Shown: positions 1 to 8,547, numbered from the stretch's first letter. The stretch is DNA of 17,247 bases from a bacterium (GCA_021784715.1 JAJYHP010000015.1:1-17247); one strand, 5' to 3'. The notes: a model not told the origin generated them from the letters alone. Program-made: numbers and translations.

Positions 1-587
1 AAGAGCAGCCGACTACGATGCTTTTCGGCGTCGCGCTCGTAGGAGGTAACCACGATGCCCTTCGGGCCGAGATCGAAGAGCGCGTTGAGGAACCCGAATT
101 CGGTGGCGCTCTCGCCGACGCCGCCGGTAAGAACGTCGGCCTCGAATCGATTCGGTGTCACGATCTGCGCGACCGGAAGCAGCAGATCGACGATCGCGCG
201 CGCGGTCTCTTCACTGACGTAGAGCCCCTTCTTCCCGTCGCCGATGACCGGATCGAGAACGACGATACCCGAGAAATCGCGCAACGCCTGGGCGACGATA
301 TCGACGTAGATCGCCTTGGGAAGAAAGCCGACGAGGATGACGCGCGGTTCTTGTTCGACGAGAAAACGAACGTCGCGCCTGAAGTTGGTCGGATCGGCGT
401 AATGCGTCGCCCGCCCCGAGAAGCCGCCGTGAGCGCCGGCGAACATCGACTCGGCATGAACGACGCGCAAGCCGAGGCCGTGGGCGACCGCGGCGAAGGC
501 CTGGTTGCCGATAAAGCCCATGCCGACGCTGTTTTGGATGCTCCCAATGAGCGGATACGAAAGGGCTTCGTCGCGCTCGCCGTTCAT
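1..587 (-). CDS. Pyridoxal kinase-like (PdxK/PdxY) protein, 3' end cut by window edge
   Basis: The reading frame opens at ATG 587 and runs without a stop to the left edge, giving 195 residues and no C-terminus. It fits the ribokinase-fold vitamin B6 kinase family, which phosphorylates pyridoxal, pyridoxine or pyridoxamine with ATP to make PLP or its precursor in the cytoplasm. The N-terminus has a GSIQNSVGMGFIGNQA stretch (residues 15-30) like the substrate-binding start of PdxY. The middle has DPVIGDGKKGLYV (112-124) and TPNRFEADVLTG (144-155), the signature of this family. The C-terminal GxGD catalytic motif would lie outside the window. The start overlaps the thiL stop as ATGA and follows a purine-rich ribosome binding site (GGGGAGAGG). 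Its place after thiL makes a B1/B6 cofactor pair. A hydroxymethylpyrimidine kinase (ThiD) is the main alternative, but the N-terminal motif favours PdxY/PdxK. Confidence 0.85.
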   Translation of the reverse strand, partial: MNGERDEALSYPLIGSIQNSVGMGFIGNQAFAAVAHGLGLRVVHAESMFAGAHGGFSGRATHYADPTNFRRDVRFLVEQEPRVILVGFLPKAIYVDIVAQALRDFSGIVVLDPVIGDGKKGLYVSEETARAIVDLLLPVAQIVTPNRFEADVLTGGVGESATEFGFLNALFDLGPKGIVVTSYERDAEKHRSRLL

Positions 588-1585
588 CGCCTCTCCCCTA
601 CTTCAAAGTGATCCCAACCGTACCGATCGACCGGAGTCGCGCTTCCGCTTCTCCACCAGCGCACCCCCGCCTGCGCGTCGCAGCGCCCCACCGCAATCAA
701 CTCCCGTCCGAAACGTTTGTGAAATCGCTTTTGCAGATGGGCGAATGCCGGCGTCGCGATCGCCACGATCAATTCGTAATCCTCGCCTCCGGCGAGCGCG
801 AGTTCCTCGGCGTTCTCGCCGGTCGCACGCGCGACCGCCGCGATCTCCGGTGCGACCGGAATACGATCGAGGAGAATGCCGACCCCCGAAGCCGCCGCAA
901 TACGCGCGCAGTCGCGACCGAGCCCATCGGAGCAATCCATCATCGCGCGGACGTGCGAGCTGCCCGCGAGCCATCGCCCTTCGGGAACGCGCGCTCGCGC
1001 GTTCTCGTACGCGTCGATGGCGCGCCCGCGAAGCGGCTCCTCGAGCAGGCGTCGATCCTCGAGCGCCCGCAGTCCCGCAGCGCTCGCGCCGAGGGGGCCG
1101 GTCACCGCGATCGTATCGCCGAAACGCGCCCCGTCGCGGCGCTTGACGCGCGACGCGCGCACCTCGCCGATCGCCGTCACCGCGAGCGAGAACACCGGCG
1201 ATGCCGTGCAATCGCCACCGGCGACCGCTACGCCGTGCTCGCGCGCCGCGCGCGCGATGCCCCGATAGAGCAGGCGGATATCCTCGAGCGTCAGGTCGGC
1301 CGGAACGCCGAGCGCTACCGTCGCGAGCCGCGGGCGGGCGCCCGTAGCGGCGAGATCGCTCACGCTGGCGGAAATCGCCCGCGCGCCGATGCGATCGAGC
1401 GGGGTCGTCGCTCGCCGAAAATGGACGCCGTCGACGAAAGCATCGGTACTGATCGCACTCCGATCGCTCCGCGACGGCTGCCAGAGCGCGGCGTCGTCAC
1501 CGATTCCTACATCGATGCGCGAGCGTCCCGCTTCGCCGAGCTCTTCGCGAATCGCCGCGATCGTTGCATTCTCGGAGAGCGCCAT
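584..1585 (-). CDS. thiL: Thiamine-monophosphate kinase
   Basis: ThiL phosphorylates thiamine monophosphate with ATP to give thiamine diphosphate, the last step of vitamin B1 coenzyme synthesis, in the cytoplasm. The 333 residues match the usual length. Signature motifs appear in order: GIGDDAA (27-33), TDAFVDGVHF (47-56), GGDC (123-126), MDCSDGL (216-222) and GGEDYEL (266-272), with the family's terminal GWDHF near the C-terminus. The aspartates in these motifs bind Mg and the phosphates in the PurM/ThiL superfamily. The gene starts 3 bases after the rpe stop, and its own stop overlaps the start of the pyridoxal-kinase-like gene by 4 bases, so it sits inside an operon. No sign of damage is seen. 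Confidence 0.96.
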   Translation of the reverse strand: MALSENATIAAIREELGEAGRSRIDVGIGDDAALWQPSRSDRSAISTDAFVDGVHFRRATTPLDRIGARAISASVSDLAATGARPRLATVALGVPADLTLEDIRLLYRGIARAAREHGVAVAGGDCTASPVFSLAVTAIGEVRASRVKRRDGARFGDTIAVTGPLGASAAGLRALEDRRLLEEPLRGRAIDAYENARARVPEGRWLAGSSHVRAMMDCSDGLGRDCARIAAASGVGILLDRIPVAPEIAAVARATGENAEELALAGGEDYELIVAIATPAFAHLQKRFHKRFGRELIAVGRCDAQAGVRWWRSGSATPVDRYGWDHFEVGERR

Positions 1586-1588
1586 ACC

Positions 1589-2242
1589 TTACGTCGCGAG
1601 CGACGCGCGCAGCGCGCGGAGTTGCCCGGCGGGATCGAGACCGTCGAAGACCGCCGATCCCATAACCGCGATATCGGCCCCCGCCTCTGCGACGAGCGGA
1701 AGCGTCCGCGCGTTGATCCCCCCGTCGACCTCGATTTCGCAGCGCGGATTGCGATCGGCGACCAAGGCACGCGCTTCGCGAATTTTCGCTAACGACCGCG
1801 TTAAAAAACTCTGCCCCCCAAAGCCCGGATTCACGCTCATTATCAGCAGCAGGTCGCAATCCTCGATAATATCGACGAGGGCTGAGATCGGCGTCTGCGG
1901 GTCGACGGCGATTCCCGCCTTCACCCCAAGGTGTCGCAGATGCGCGAGCAAACGTTGCGCGTGCGGCGTTGCCTCCAGATGAAAGGTGACGATATCGGCC
2001 CCCGCGGCGACGAAGGCTTCGACGTAGCGCTCGGGCTCGACGATCATCAGATGCGCGTCGAACGGAAGCTTCGTCAGTGGCCGGAGATCCCCGATGATCT
2101 TCGGCCCCCAGGTGATATTCGGTACGAAGCGACCGTCCATCACATCGAGATGCAGGTAATCGGCTCCGGCATCGACCACGGCGGCGATCTCCTCGCCGAT
2201 CCGCGCGAAATTCGCCGAGAGCAACGACGGCGCGAGCTTCAT
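1589..2242 (-). CDS. rpe: Ribulose-phosphate 3-epimerase
   Basis: Rpe interconverts ribulose 5-phosphate and xylulose 5-phosphate in the pentose phosphate pathway (and in the Calvin cycle where present). The 217-residue TIM barrel starts APSLLSANF (4-12). It carries the metal-binding and catalytic residues of the family: H31 and D33 in LHLDVMDG, H64 in DAHLMI and D173 in VDGGIN. The phosphate-binding loop VNPGFGGQ lies at 137-144. The ATG overlaps the yebC stop (ATGA), which fixes the start. Nothing is unusual, and alternative epimerases such as AlsE or UlaE are unlikely given the motif fit. Confidence 0.97.
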   Translation of the reverse strand: MKLAPSLLSANFARIGEEIAAVVDAGADYLHLDVMDGRFVPNITWGPKIIGDLRPLTKLPFDAHLMIVEPERYVEAFVAAGADIVTFHLEATPHAQRLLAHLRHLGVKAGIAVDPQTPISALVDIIEDCDLLLIMSVNPGFGGQSFLTRSLAKIREARALVADRNPRCEIEVDGGINARTLPLVAEAGADIAVMGSAVFDGLDPAGQLRALRASLAT

Positions 2243-2991
2243 CCCACCGCCAATGCTTCTAGCGCCGCCTCGCTGGCATCGAGGTTGATGAAGACGCGCA
2301 CGATGTCGGGATGTTCTTCCAATGCATCGTAAAATGCCAGCGCCTCACCGAGACGCTCGCCCTCCAACGCAATCGGCGTCTTCGCTCGAACGCCGAGGTA
2401 GGCATCGCGCACGGTGAGCCCGGCGGCACTTAGCGCTTCGCGAACGCTGCGCAACGCTTCGATTTCACAATAGACGGTCGCCGTCGGATCGCCGAATTCG
2501 ATGTCGACGACTCCGTCGACCAGCGCCCGTTCGAGAAACGCATCTTCATCCCGGCCGGCCGCATCGACTTCGAGAATGCCGAGATGGTCGAACATCCAAC
2601 CGACGCTCCCAGTCTCGCCGAGCGCGCCCTTGTGTTTTTGAAAAAGGAAACGCAGTTCGCCGGCGGTGCGGTTGCGATTATCGGTCGCCGCGTCGGCGAC
2701 GACGGCGAGCCCGTGCGGTCCGTAGCCTTCGTAGCGAATCTCTTCGATCTCGCGCTCGCCCCCCGAGCCGCCGCCGCGCGCGATGGCACGCGCGATGTTC
2801 TCGCGCGGCATATTGTTCGCGCGAGCTTTCTCGACCGCCATTTTCAGGCGATAATTCGCCTCGGGATCGGGCGAGCCGCCCCGCACCGCTAGGATGATTT
2901 CCTTGCTGAGTTTCGTGAAGAGGGCGCCGCGCTGCGCATCGACCTTGCCTTTGCGCAGGCGGATATTGTGCCATTTACTGTGACCGGACAT
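2239..2991 (-). CDS. yebC: YebC/PmpR family protein
   Basis: The 250 residues begin with the family hallmark MSGHSKWHNIR, followed by KGKVDAQRGALFTKLSKEI and a NNMPRENIARAI segment around residues 60-70. The middle holds the conserved GGSGG and YEGYGPHG region, and the acidic C-terminal domain is complete. Members of this family are described as transcriptional regulators (PmpR in Pseudomonas) and, more recently, as ribosome-associated factors that help translation through polyproline stretches. The sequence alone does not choose between these roles. The gene lies 29 bases after the PMT-type glycosyltransferase stop. A perfect 8-base palindrome, CCCTAGGG, sits immediately before the start, and the ribosome binding site is weak. 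Confidence 0.96.
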   Translation of the reverse strand: MSGHSKWHNIRLRKGKVDAQRGALFTKLSKEIILAVRGGSPDPEANYRLKMAVEKARANNMPRENIARAIARGGGSGGEREIEEIRYEGYGPHGLAVVADAATDNRNRTAGELRFLFQKHKGALGETGSVGWMFDHLGILEVDAAGRDEDAFLERALVDGVVDIEFGDPTATVYCEIEALRSVREALSAAGLTVRDAYLGVRAKTPIALEGERLGEALAFYDALEEHPDIVRVFINLDASEAALEALAVG

Positions 2992-3020
2992 GCCCTAGGG
3001 ATTCGCCCCCGGTCCGCCCG

Positions 3021-6000
3021 CTACCCCGGCCCGATGATCCATTTTGGAATCCACATGCGTTGGTACCACTGATTGTAGGTAATCGGCGTCGCCGAAAGGA
3101 TCGGGAAGAAGTAGATGAATCCGGCGATGACGAGCAAGACGTAGGCCCCGACGAGCCCACGAGCGAGCATCTTCTTCGTCTCCTGCTGTCGGTCGCCCCA
3201 CTGCCAGAGCCGTTGCAATACGATGGCGTTACAGATACAGATGAGCGGAATATCGACGTAGTAATGGTACTCGAAGGCGATACGCGGCGAGAGCGACCAC
3301 GGCAACCACTGGAGGAGGTAGTCGAGCACCAGCAAGGCGTAGCCCTTATGTCGCTCTCGCCAGGCAAGGACTCCGACGATCGGGATGGCGAGCAGCCCAA
3401 ACCAGAGAATGAACGGGTTGGGCATCGAGGTGATTTCGCGCACGCAACAAGCATTTGGGTCGGCCGGATTCTTGCGTAGATCTTTGTAATAGTATGCGAC
3501 CGGCACCAAATCGATCGGCCATTCCCAGAACTTCGAAGAGTACGGGTGCGTCGCTTTCAGGTGGTCGTGGTACTCGAACATCGTGTACTGTCGATAGACG
3601 ACGTCGTTGAAATTATGGATCTCGTTGACCGACTTCGCGTTGCGGGCGATATCGGGCACCCACGCCAACATATAGACCGTCATACTGATAAAGACGATCG
3701 AGAGCAGCGCGACGTCGAGCCGGAAACCACGCGGGTTTCCCCATAGGGCGATTCGATTTTTCCAGAATCGTTGCGAGGCGACGAGAATCAGCACGAGCCA
3801 GCTGACGCCGAAGCCCATCACTCCATACCACTTGCTGGCGATGAGGCAACCAAGAGCGACGGTAAACGCGATCAACCACCACCCGGCGCTGCGCCCGTCC
3901 TCGCGTTCCCCCGCCTCGCTCTCGATACGATTCTCGGTGTAGAGGACGGCTCCGTCGGGCGTTGCGTACCGTACGCTGCCGTCGCGGCGATACTCGAATT
4001 CGACGCCCGGTTCGATCCGCGCGACGAGCGTGCCGTTCGCTACCGTCGTCTGCGATCCGCGAATCGGCGTCTTTCTGTCGGGCTCGATGCGACCGCCGTC
4101 GAAGGTCTCGACGCGAATTCCATCCGGGCCGACCAGCGCGACCGAGCCATCGGGAAAGCTGAACTCCCTTCGGCCGTCGCCGAAGATTTTCGGAAGCACG
4201 ATCAGTCTTCCCAACAGGTAGAGACCGACCGCAACGTAGAGGGCGATCAACACGTCGGCGATGATGGTGACGGTCGGGTTCGCGGAAGGATTGAGCTTGG
4301 TGAAAACTACGTTGTAGAATGCCCCGAAAATCGAACCGACGCCGAGCGAGAGCGCGACCGTAACCGGATACGCCCACCACGGAAGATCGACGTGCTGCCG
4401 TTCGTTTACCTGCGAGGCGATCCAGAAACGATAGAACGCATAGACGGCGGCGACCGAAAAGACGATAACGATCCCTTCGGGCGTCGCGATGCGCGACTGG
4501 ACGTAATGCATCCCATCGAAGAGAAAGAGCGTCGTCGCGATCGTTGCGAAGAGCGTCGAGCGCGTGACGCGCCTGGCGAATGCATAGACGATGGGGATGA
4601 CTAACGCGCCGAACAGGACGTCGACGAAACGCCAGCCGTGCGCGTTATCACCGCGCGGCAATCCGCCAAAAAGCCACGTCGAGGCGGTGATGAGCAACTT
4701 CGTAAGCGGCGGATGCGTGTTTTCGTAGATGCGAACGTTCCGCAGGTACTCCTCGGCGGCTCGAGCGAAGTAGATTTCGTCGAAAATTTTCCCGCCGGGC
4801 TTCCAGTAATTGACATATGAAAGGACGAAGCTCGCGATCGTCAACGTCGCAGAAATGAGGTAATCGAGCGGCCATGCGAGCGCGGCCAATCCATTGCGTG
4901 GAGCGAACCAACGCCGCGCGCCCTGAGCGAACCATGCCTTGATCGCCTCGAAAGTAGGATCGACGTCGCGTCTGCCGGGCTCGCTCTCTCCCGTCATCGA
5001 AAGAAAAGCGTAACTGAGCGCGAAGAAAACCAACACCGCGATCAACGAGAGCGGGTGCGTGACGGCCGGCCAAATATTCGTTGGGTTGACGCCGGGCGTA
5101 TGGTCGGTCATGACGCGAAGGTATGCGTAGGCGTACTGCAGGTTGACGAAGAGCACGATCGAGAGAACGATCGTCCCCCACAGGTAACGCCTCGCAACGC
5201 CGATCGCCGCGATGCAGAAAAGTACGCCGTCGAAACTGTAGCGCTCGTGCATGCGCGTCGCCAGCATATAAAACGCCAGCAGCGCGATCGCCGCCGCTTC
5301 GAGCAGCGCGCCCTCGCTGCGCTCCTGTAAATACCGCCACGTTACCAGCGTCGTCGCGGCGACGACGAGCCCGATGCCCCAGAGCCCTTGCGAAATGCCG
5401 AAGATGGTTGCGGAGTCCGGTTGCCAGAACGGCGCGGTAATCGTCCACAGGTTCATCGCATTCGCCGAATTGTCCGGATAGACGCTCGCGGCAAATTGAT
5501 ATTGGTGGTAGAGCCACACGAGGACGACGACGGGATCGACGGCGGGGTGGAAGGGCAACGTAACGAGCCATGCGAGCCCGAAGGCGGCGAGAATCCCGGC
5601 TCCCGCAGAACGAAGGCTCGTCGCGCGCCATTTCGTTCCGACGAATGCGTAGGCGAGCAAGAGTGGGGCGAGCACCGCGGCCTGCGGTTTAATCAGCAGC
5701 GAATACGAGAACGCCGTCCAGGCGAGCAGCGACCAGCCCATCGTTCCGCTCTCGTCGTCACCGCTTCGCAGCAGCGCATAAACTGCGAGCAACGCGAAGA
5801 AGCCCGCAACGGCGTCGACCTGCCCCCAGACCGCCGAGATAAAGATCGTCGCCGGATTGAGGACGTAGAGGATTGCGGCGAGCAACCCGAGCGCTTTCCC
5901 CCCGAGACGAGCGACGATGGCATAGAGCAAGGCGCCTATGCCGAGGTCGGCGAGGATACCCGGCACCTTTACGAGCAGATAGAGGACGGCATCCCGTGCG

Positions 6001-6281
6001 TCGTGCGCGGCGAAAAGATGCGCCCACAAAACGCCGATCGCTCGCAAGATATAGAAATATCCGGGGGGATAATCGGCGAAGCCCGCGCTTCCGTAGAACT
6101 GCGAGAGCGGATGCGTCGCTAACGTAATCGCCCACGAAGCGAACGCCGCGATATCGTTTGAAAAACCGTTCTCTCGAATAAACGCGAGACGAAGGACGAG
6201 CCCGAACGCGAGGACGACGTAGAGCAGGGGCCGAGCGATTGCCTCGACGCGATCGCGAAACGATGAAAGAGGGGTACTCAC
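3021..6281 (-). CDS. Large tandem GT-C membrane glycosyltransferase (GT-C module plus PMT-family module)
   Basis: This 1086-residue polytopic membrane protein appears to hold two glycosyltransferase modules. Residues about 15-435 form a GT-C-like unit with many membrane segments, an early acidic loop (SNDIAAFASW, 41-50), YPPGYFY (71-77), WGQVDA (152-157) and MHERYSF (344-350). Residues about 465-1086 match the protein O-mannosyltransferase (PMT, GT39) family. That part has the catalytic-type acidic pair D501-E502 in FDEIYFARAAEEYL, THPPLTK (522-528), an R-x-A-TPEG loop near 597-603 and a C-terminal membrane block like PMT_4TMC. PMT enzymes use polyprenyl-phosphate sugars on the outer face of the membrane. 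Residues about 700-797 are a hydrophilic insert between membrane spans. The start codon is GTG, 18 bases after the preceding stop, with an AAGGA site slightly far upstream. Whether the acceptor is protein, lipid or polysaccharide is unknown. Confidence 0.9.
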   Translation of the reverse strand: MSTPLSSFRDRVEAIARPLLYVVLAFGLVLRLAFIRENGFSNDIAAFASWAITLATHPLSQFYGSAGFADYPPGYFYILRAIGVLWAHLFAAHDARDAVLYLLVKVPGILADLGIGALLYAIVARLGGKALGLLAAILYVLNPATIFISAVWGQVDAVAGFFALLAVYALLRSGDDESGTMGWSLLAWTAFSYSLLIKPQAAVLAPLLLAYAFVGTKWRATSLRSAGAGILAAFGLAWLVTLPFHPAVDPVVVLVWLYHQYQFAASVYPDNSANAMNLWTITAPFWQPDSATIFGISQGLWGIGLVVAATTLVTWRYLQERSEGALLEAAAIALLAFYMLATRMHERYSFDGVLFCIAAIGVARRYLWGTIVLSIVLFVNLQYAYAYLRVMTDHTPGVNPTNIWPAVTHPLSLIAVLVFFALSYAFLSMTGESEPGRRDVDPTFEAIKAWFAQGARRWFAPRNGLAALAWPLDYLISATLTIASFVLSYVNYWKPGGKIFDEIYFARAAEEYLRNVRIYENTHPPLTKLLITASTWLFGGLPRGDNAHGWRFVDVLFGALVIPIVYAFARRVTRSTLFATIATTLFLFDGMHYVQSRIATPEGIVIVFSVAAVYAFYRFWIASQVNERQHVDLPWWAYPVTVALSLGVGSIFGAFYNVVFTKLNPSANPTVTIIADVLIALYVAVGLYLLGRLIVLPKIFGDGRREFSFPDGSVALVGPDGIRVETFDGGRIEPDRKTPIRGSQTTVANGTLVARIEPGVEFEYRRDGSVRYATPDGAVLYTENRIESEAGEREDGRSAGWWLIAFTVALGCLIASKWYGVMGFGVSWLVLILVASQRFWKNRIALWGNPRGFRLDVALLSIVFISMTVYMLAWVPDIARNAKSVNEIHNFNDVVYRQYTMFEYHDHLKATHPYSSKFWEWPIDLVPVAYYYKDLRKNPADPNACCVREITSMPNPFILWFGLLAIPIVGVLAWRERHKGYALLVLDYLLQWLPWSLSPRIAFEYHYYVDIPLICICNAIVLQRLWQWGDRQQETKKMLARGLVGAYVLLVIAGFIYFFPILSATPITYNQWYQRMWIPKWIIGPG

Positions 6282-6299
6282 GCGGTCGATGGTCCTTTC

Positions 6300-7280
6300 C
6301 TAGCGAAGAGAATCGGCGGCAAACCGATAGAGATCGTCATCGCCAAAACGATGGAGGGCGTTCAGTCGTTGCGCGATCGCACGCTCGCATGCCGGGCGAG
6401 CACCGAGTTCGTCGAGTGCCTCGCGAACCGCTTCAACCTCGTCACCGCCGAGGCTGCGGCCGCTTGCATACATTGCGGCAACGGTACGCCGCGCGGCGCC
6501 CTCGGGCTGCGCGAGCGCCCAGACGATCGGGAAACTCCACTTGCGCCGCGCGAGGTCGCCCGCGACGCGCTTCCCGGTCTCGGCTTCGTTTCCCCAGACT
6601 CCCAGCATGTCGTCGCGAATTTGAAATGCCATACCGTATTCGCGGCCGAATTCGCACGCGCGTTCCGCCGTCGCGACTTCGGCGCCGGCGCAGAGCGCTC
6701 CCAACTCACAGGCCGCACCAAAGAGCGCGGCGGTCTTCCCGGCGATCATTTCGAGGTACTCGTCAAACGCCACGGCATCGCGCGATTCGAACGCAATATC
6801 GCGCGCTTGCCCGTCGCACATCGCTCGATGCGCCTCGTGCAGCGTCCGCACGGCGGCGAGCGTCCCTCGCGCGCCGAGCCTCGCCTCGCTCTGCGTCAGC
6901 GCGAGGAAACTGATCGCACACATCGCGTCCCCGGCATTGATCGCTTGCGCGATACCGTAGCGCGACCAAAGCGTCGGGCGACCGTGCCGCAACTCGTCGC
7001 GATCTTCGATATCGTCGTGAACGAGCGAATAATTGTGAAGAATTTCGACGGCGACGGCGGCGTCGAGCGCGGCTTCGGCCTCCGCCCCGAGCGCGAACGT
7101 CGTGCGAAAGAGCAGTTGCGGACGGAGACGCTTCCCGACGCGCGTCGGGCCGAACGCGCCGAAGCCGAAGTGATAGGCGAGCGCCTCGCGCAGCAGATCG
7201 CCGCAGCGGTGCTCGCTCACCCGTTCGCGCAACCGATGCACGAACGATGTCAGCGCCGCATCGATCGCCGGCGCGCTCAC
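6300..7280 (-). CDS. Trans-isoprenyl diphosphate synthase (FPP/GGPP synthase type)
   Basis: This enzyme condenses isopentenyl diphosphate with allylic diphosphates to make the C15 or C20 precursor. The 326 residues carry GKRLRPQ (49-55), the first aspartate-rich motif DDIED (89-93) without the two-residue insertion of E. coli IspA, RHGRPTLW (98-105), and a second motif RDDMLGVWG (222-230) followed by TGK. The second-motif form resembles the type I GGPP synthases (IdsA-like) of Actinobacteria and related phyla, as I recall them. Tyr84, five residues before the first motif, is bulky and would be expected to restrict chain length, so FPP rather than GGPP is possible. The frame is open far upstream, but GTG 7280 forms a GTGA overlap with the plsC stop and gives a normal length. 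As last gene of the coupled block below the carotenoid genes, it probably feeds the pigment pathway. Confidence 0.93.
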   Translation of the reverse strand: MSAPAIDAALTSFVHRLRERVSEHRCGDLLREALAYHFGFGAFGPTRVGKRLRPQLLFRTTFALGAEAEAALDAAVAVEILHNYSLVHDDIEDRDELRHGRPTLWSRYGIAQAINAGDAMCAISFLALTQSEARLGARGTLAAVRTLHEAHRAMCDGQARDIAFESRDAVAFDEYLEMIAGKTAALFGAACELGALCAGAEVATAERACEFGREYGMAFQIRDDMLGVWGNEAETGKRVAGDLARRKWSFPIVWALAQPEGAARRTVAAMYASGRSLGGDEVEAVREALDELGARPACERAIAQRLNALHRFGDDDLYRFAADSLR

Positions 7281-7864
7281 GCCGCCTCCGCGCGCAACGC
7301 GCGAATCGCCGCCATCACGCGCTGCGCGAACGGCTCGATATCGCCGCGCGCGAGCCCGTTCTCGCACGCATCGCGGAGCGGCTCGCCGTAGACGATGGTG
7401 ATCCGTGCGAACTGCCGCGCTCGATCGGTTCCGACGATACAGGCCGGCACGACCGGGGCGCGCGCGAGCGAGGCGAGCAAGGAGACTCCCGATTGTATCG
7501 GCGCGAGTCCGTCGGTATTCCGTCGCCCTTCGGGGAAAATCGCGACCGCTTTCCCTTCGCGCAAAACCTCGACGGAGCGCCGAATCGCGCTCATCGGGTT
7601 TCCGCCGCGGTCGACCGGAAATGCGCCGACCGCCGCGATGGCGGCGCCGAGTCCCGGCACGGCAAAAAGCTCTCGCTTCGCCATATAATGCAGCATCCGC
7701 GGAAGAAAAATCCCCAACACCGGCGGATCGAGATACGAGACGTGATTCGCCGCCACGATGAGCGGCCCGCTCGTCGGGACCCGTTCGACGCCGAGCGCGC
7801 GGACGCGCCACGGCAACAGCGCGAGCCGACAGAGGCCGCGCCCGAACCGGTAGAACGCCGTCAC
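7277..7864 (-). CDS. plsC: 1-acyl-sn-glycerol-3-phosphate acyltransferase family protein
   Basis: PlsC transfers an acyl chain to lysophosphatidic acid to make phosphatidic acid at the inner face of the membrane. The 195-residue protein has the catalytic NHxxxxD motif NHVSYLD (40-46), with H41 and D46 as the charge-relay pair, a basic loop near MAKRE (61-65), FPVDRGG (82-88) and the acceptor-binding FPEGRR (110-115). The C-terminus has the VPACIVGT strand. It is short but complete for the family. The GTG start overlaps the cmk stop by 4 bases, and its stop overlaps the isoprenyl synthase start in the same way. The cmk-plsC order is common in many bacteria, so this is most likely the housekeeping enzyme rather than the carotenoid one. 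The assignment of substrate is by family only. Confidence 0.92.
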   Translation of the reverse strand: MTAFYRFGRGLCRLALLPWRVRALGVERVPTSGPLIVAANHVSYLDPPVLGIFLPRMLHYMAKRELFAVPGLGAAIAAVGAFPVDRGGNPMSAIRRSVEVLREGKAVAIFPEGRRNTDGLAPIQSGVSLLASLARAPVVPACIVGTDRARQFARITIVYGEPLRDACENGLARGDIEPFAQRVMAAIRALRAEAA

Positions 7865-8547
7865 GCTACGGCTCTCGCGAGTGCGGCGATCTTCGAGACG
7901 ACCTCATCGACGCCGAGCTCGCTGGAATCGATCACGTGCGCGTCGGGCGATATTTGCAACGGCGAATTCGAACGCGATTCGTCGAGCCGATCGCGCTCTT
8001 CCAATTCCGAAAAGAGGGCGTGCGCGTCGATCGCGGTACCCGAGGCGGCGAATTGCGCCTTGCGGCGCGCGACGCGCGCGCTTATGCTCGCCGTGAGAAA
8101 GATCTTGAGCTGCGCGTCGGGGAGGACGACCGTGCCGATATCGCGCCCCGCCATGATGACCGGGCCGAGGCGAGCGATCTCGCGTTGTTTGGCGACCATC
8201 CGTTCGCGGATGCGGGGGTGCGCCGCAATCGTCGAAACGACGACGCTCGCCGCATTCGCCTGCAACTCGCTCTCCGAGAGCACCTCGCCGCCGGCGAGCA
8301 CGACGAAGCCCATCGGCGCTCCCGGCTCGAGCCGAATCTCGATCGGGCGCGCTTCGAGCAGTCGCAGCAACGCTGGTTCGTTATCCGCATCGACCCGCTC
8401 CCGAAGCGAGAGCACGGCGAGCGCCCGGTACATCGCGCCGGTATCGAGGTAGAGCAACGCCAGACGCTCGGCGAGGCGACGGGCGACCGTCGTCTTTCCG
8501 GAGCCGGCGGGGCCGTCGAGCGCGATCTGCAGGTGGGGAGGAGTCAC
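7861..8547 (-). CDS. cmk: Cytidylate kinase
   Basis: Cmk phosphorylates CMP and dCMP with ATP; CMP recycling is needed for phospholipid synthesis through CDP-diacylglycerol. The 228 residues show the P-loop GPAGSGKTT (12-20), the CMP-binding LDTGAMYRA (34-42), GRDIGTVVLPDA (134-145) and the FLTAS segment (about 149-154), then the ERDRLDESR lid region. Length and motifs are typical. The GTG start overlaps the glycosyltransferase stop by 4 bases. Cmk therefore sits between a carotenoid-type glycosyltransferase and plsC, an unusual link between pigment tailoring and housekeeping metabolism. Confidence 0.97.
   Translation of the reverse strand: MTPPHLQIALDGPAGSGKTTVARRLAERLALLYLDTGAMYRALAVLSLRERVDADNEPALLRLLEARPIEIRLEPGAPMGFVVLAGGEVLSESELQANAASVVVSTIAAHPRIRERMVAKQREIARLGPVIMAGRDIGTVVLPDAQLKIFLTASISARVARRKAQFAASGTAIDAHALFSELEERDRLDESRSNSPLQISPDAHVIDSSELGVDEVVSKIAALARAVA

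Noticed and set aside
608..1792. A 394-codon open frame on the plus strand across thiL and rpe
   Set aside because: The translation is Arg/Asp-rich with no motif, while both opposing genes carry all family motifs. It is a compositional shadow.
7281..7811. N-terminal extension of the isoprenyl diphosphate synthase across plsC
   Set aside because: The extension is an Arg-rich shadow of plsC. The GTG at 7280 gives a normal 326-residue enzyme and a typical 4-base overlap.
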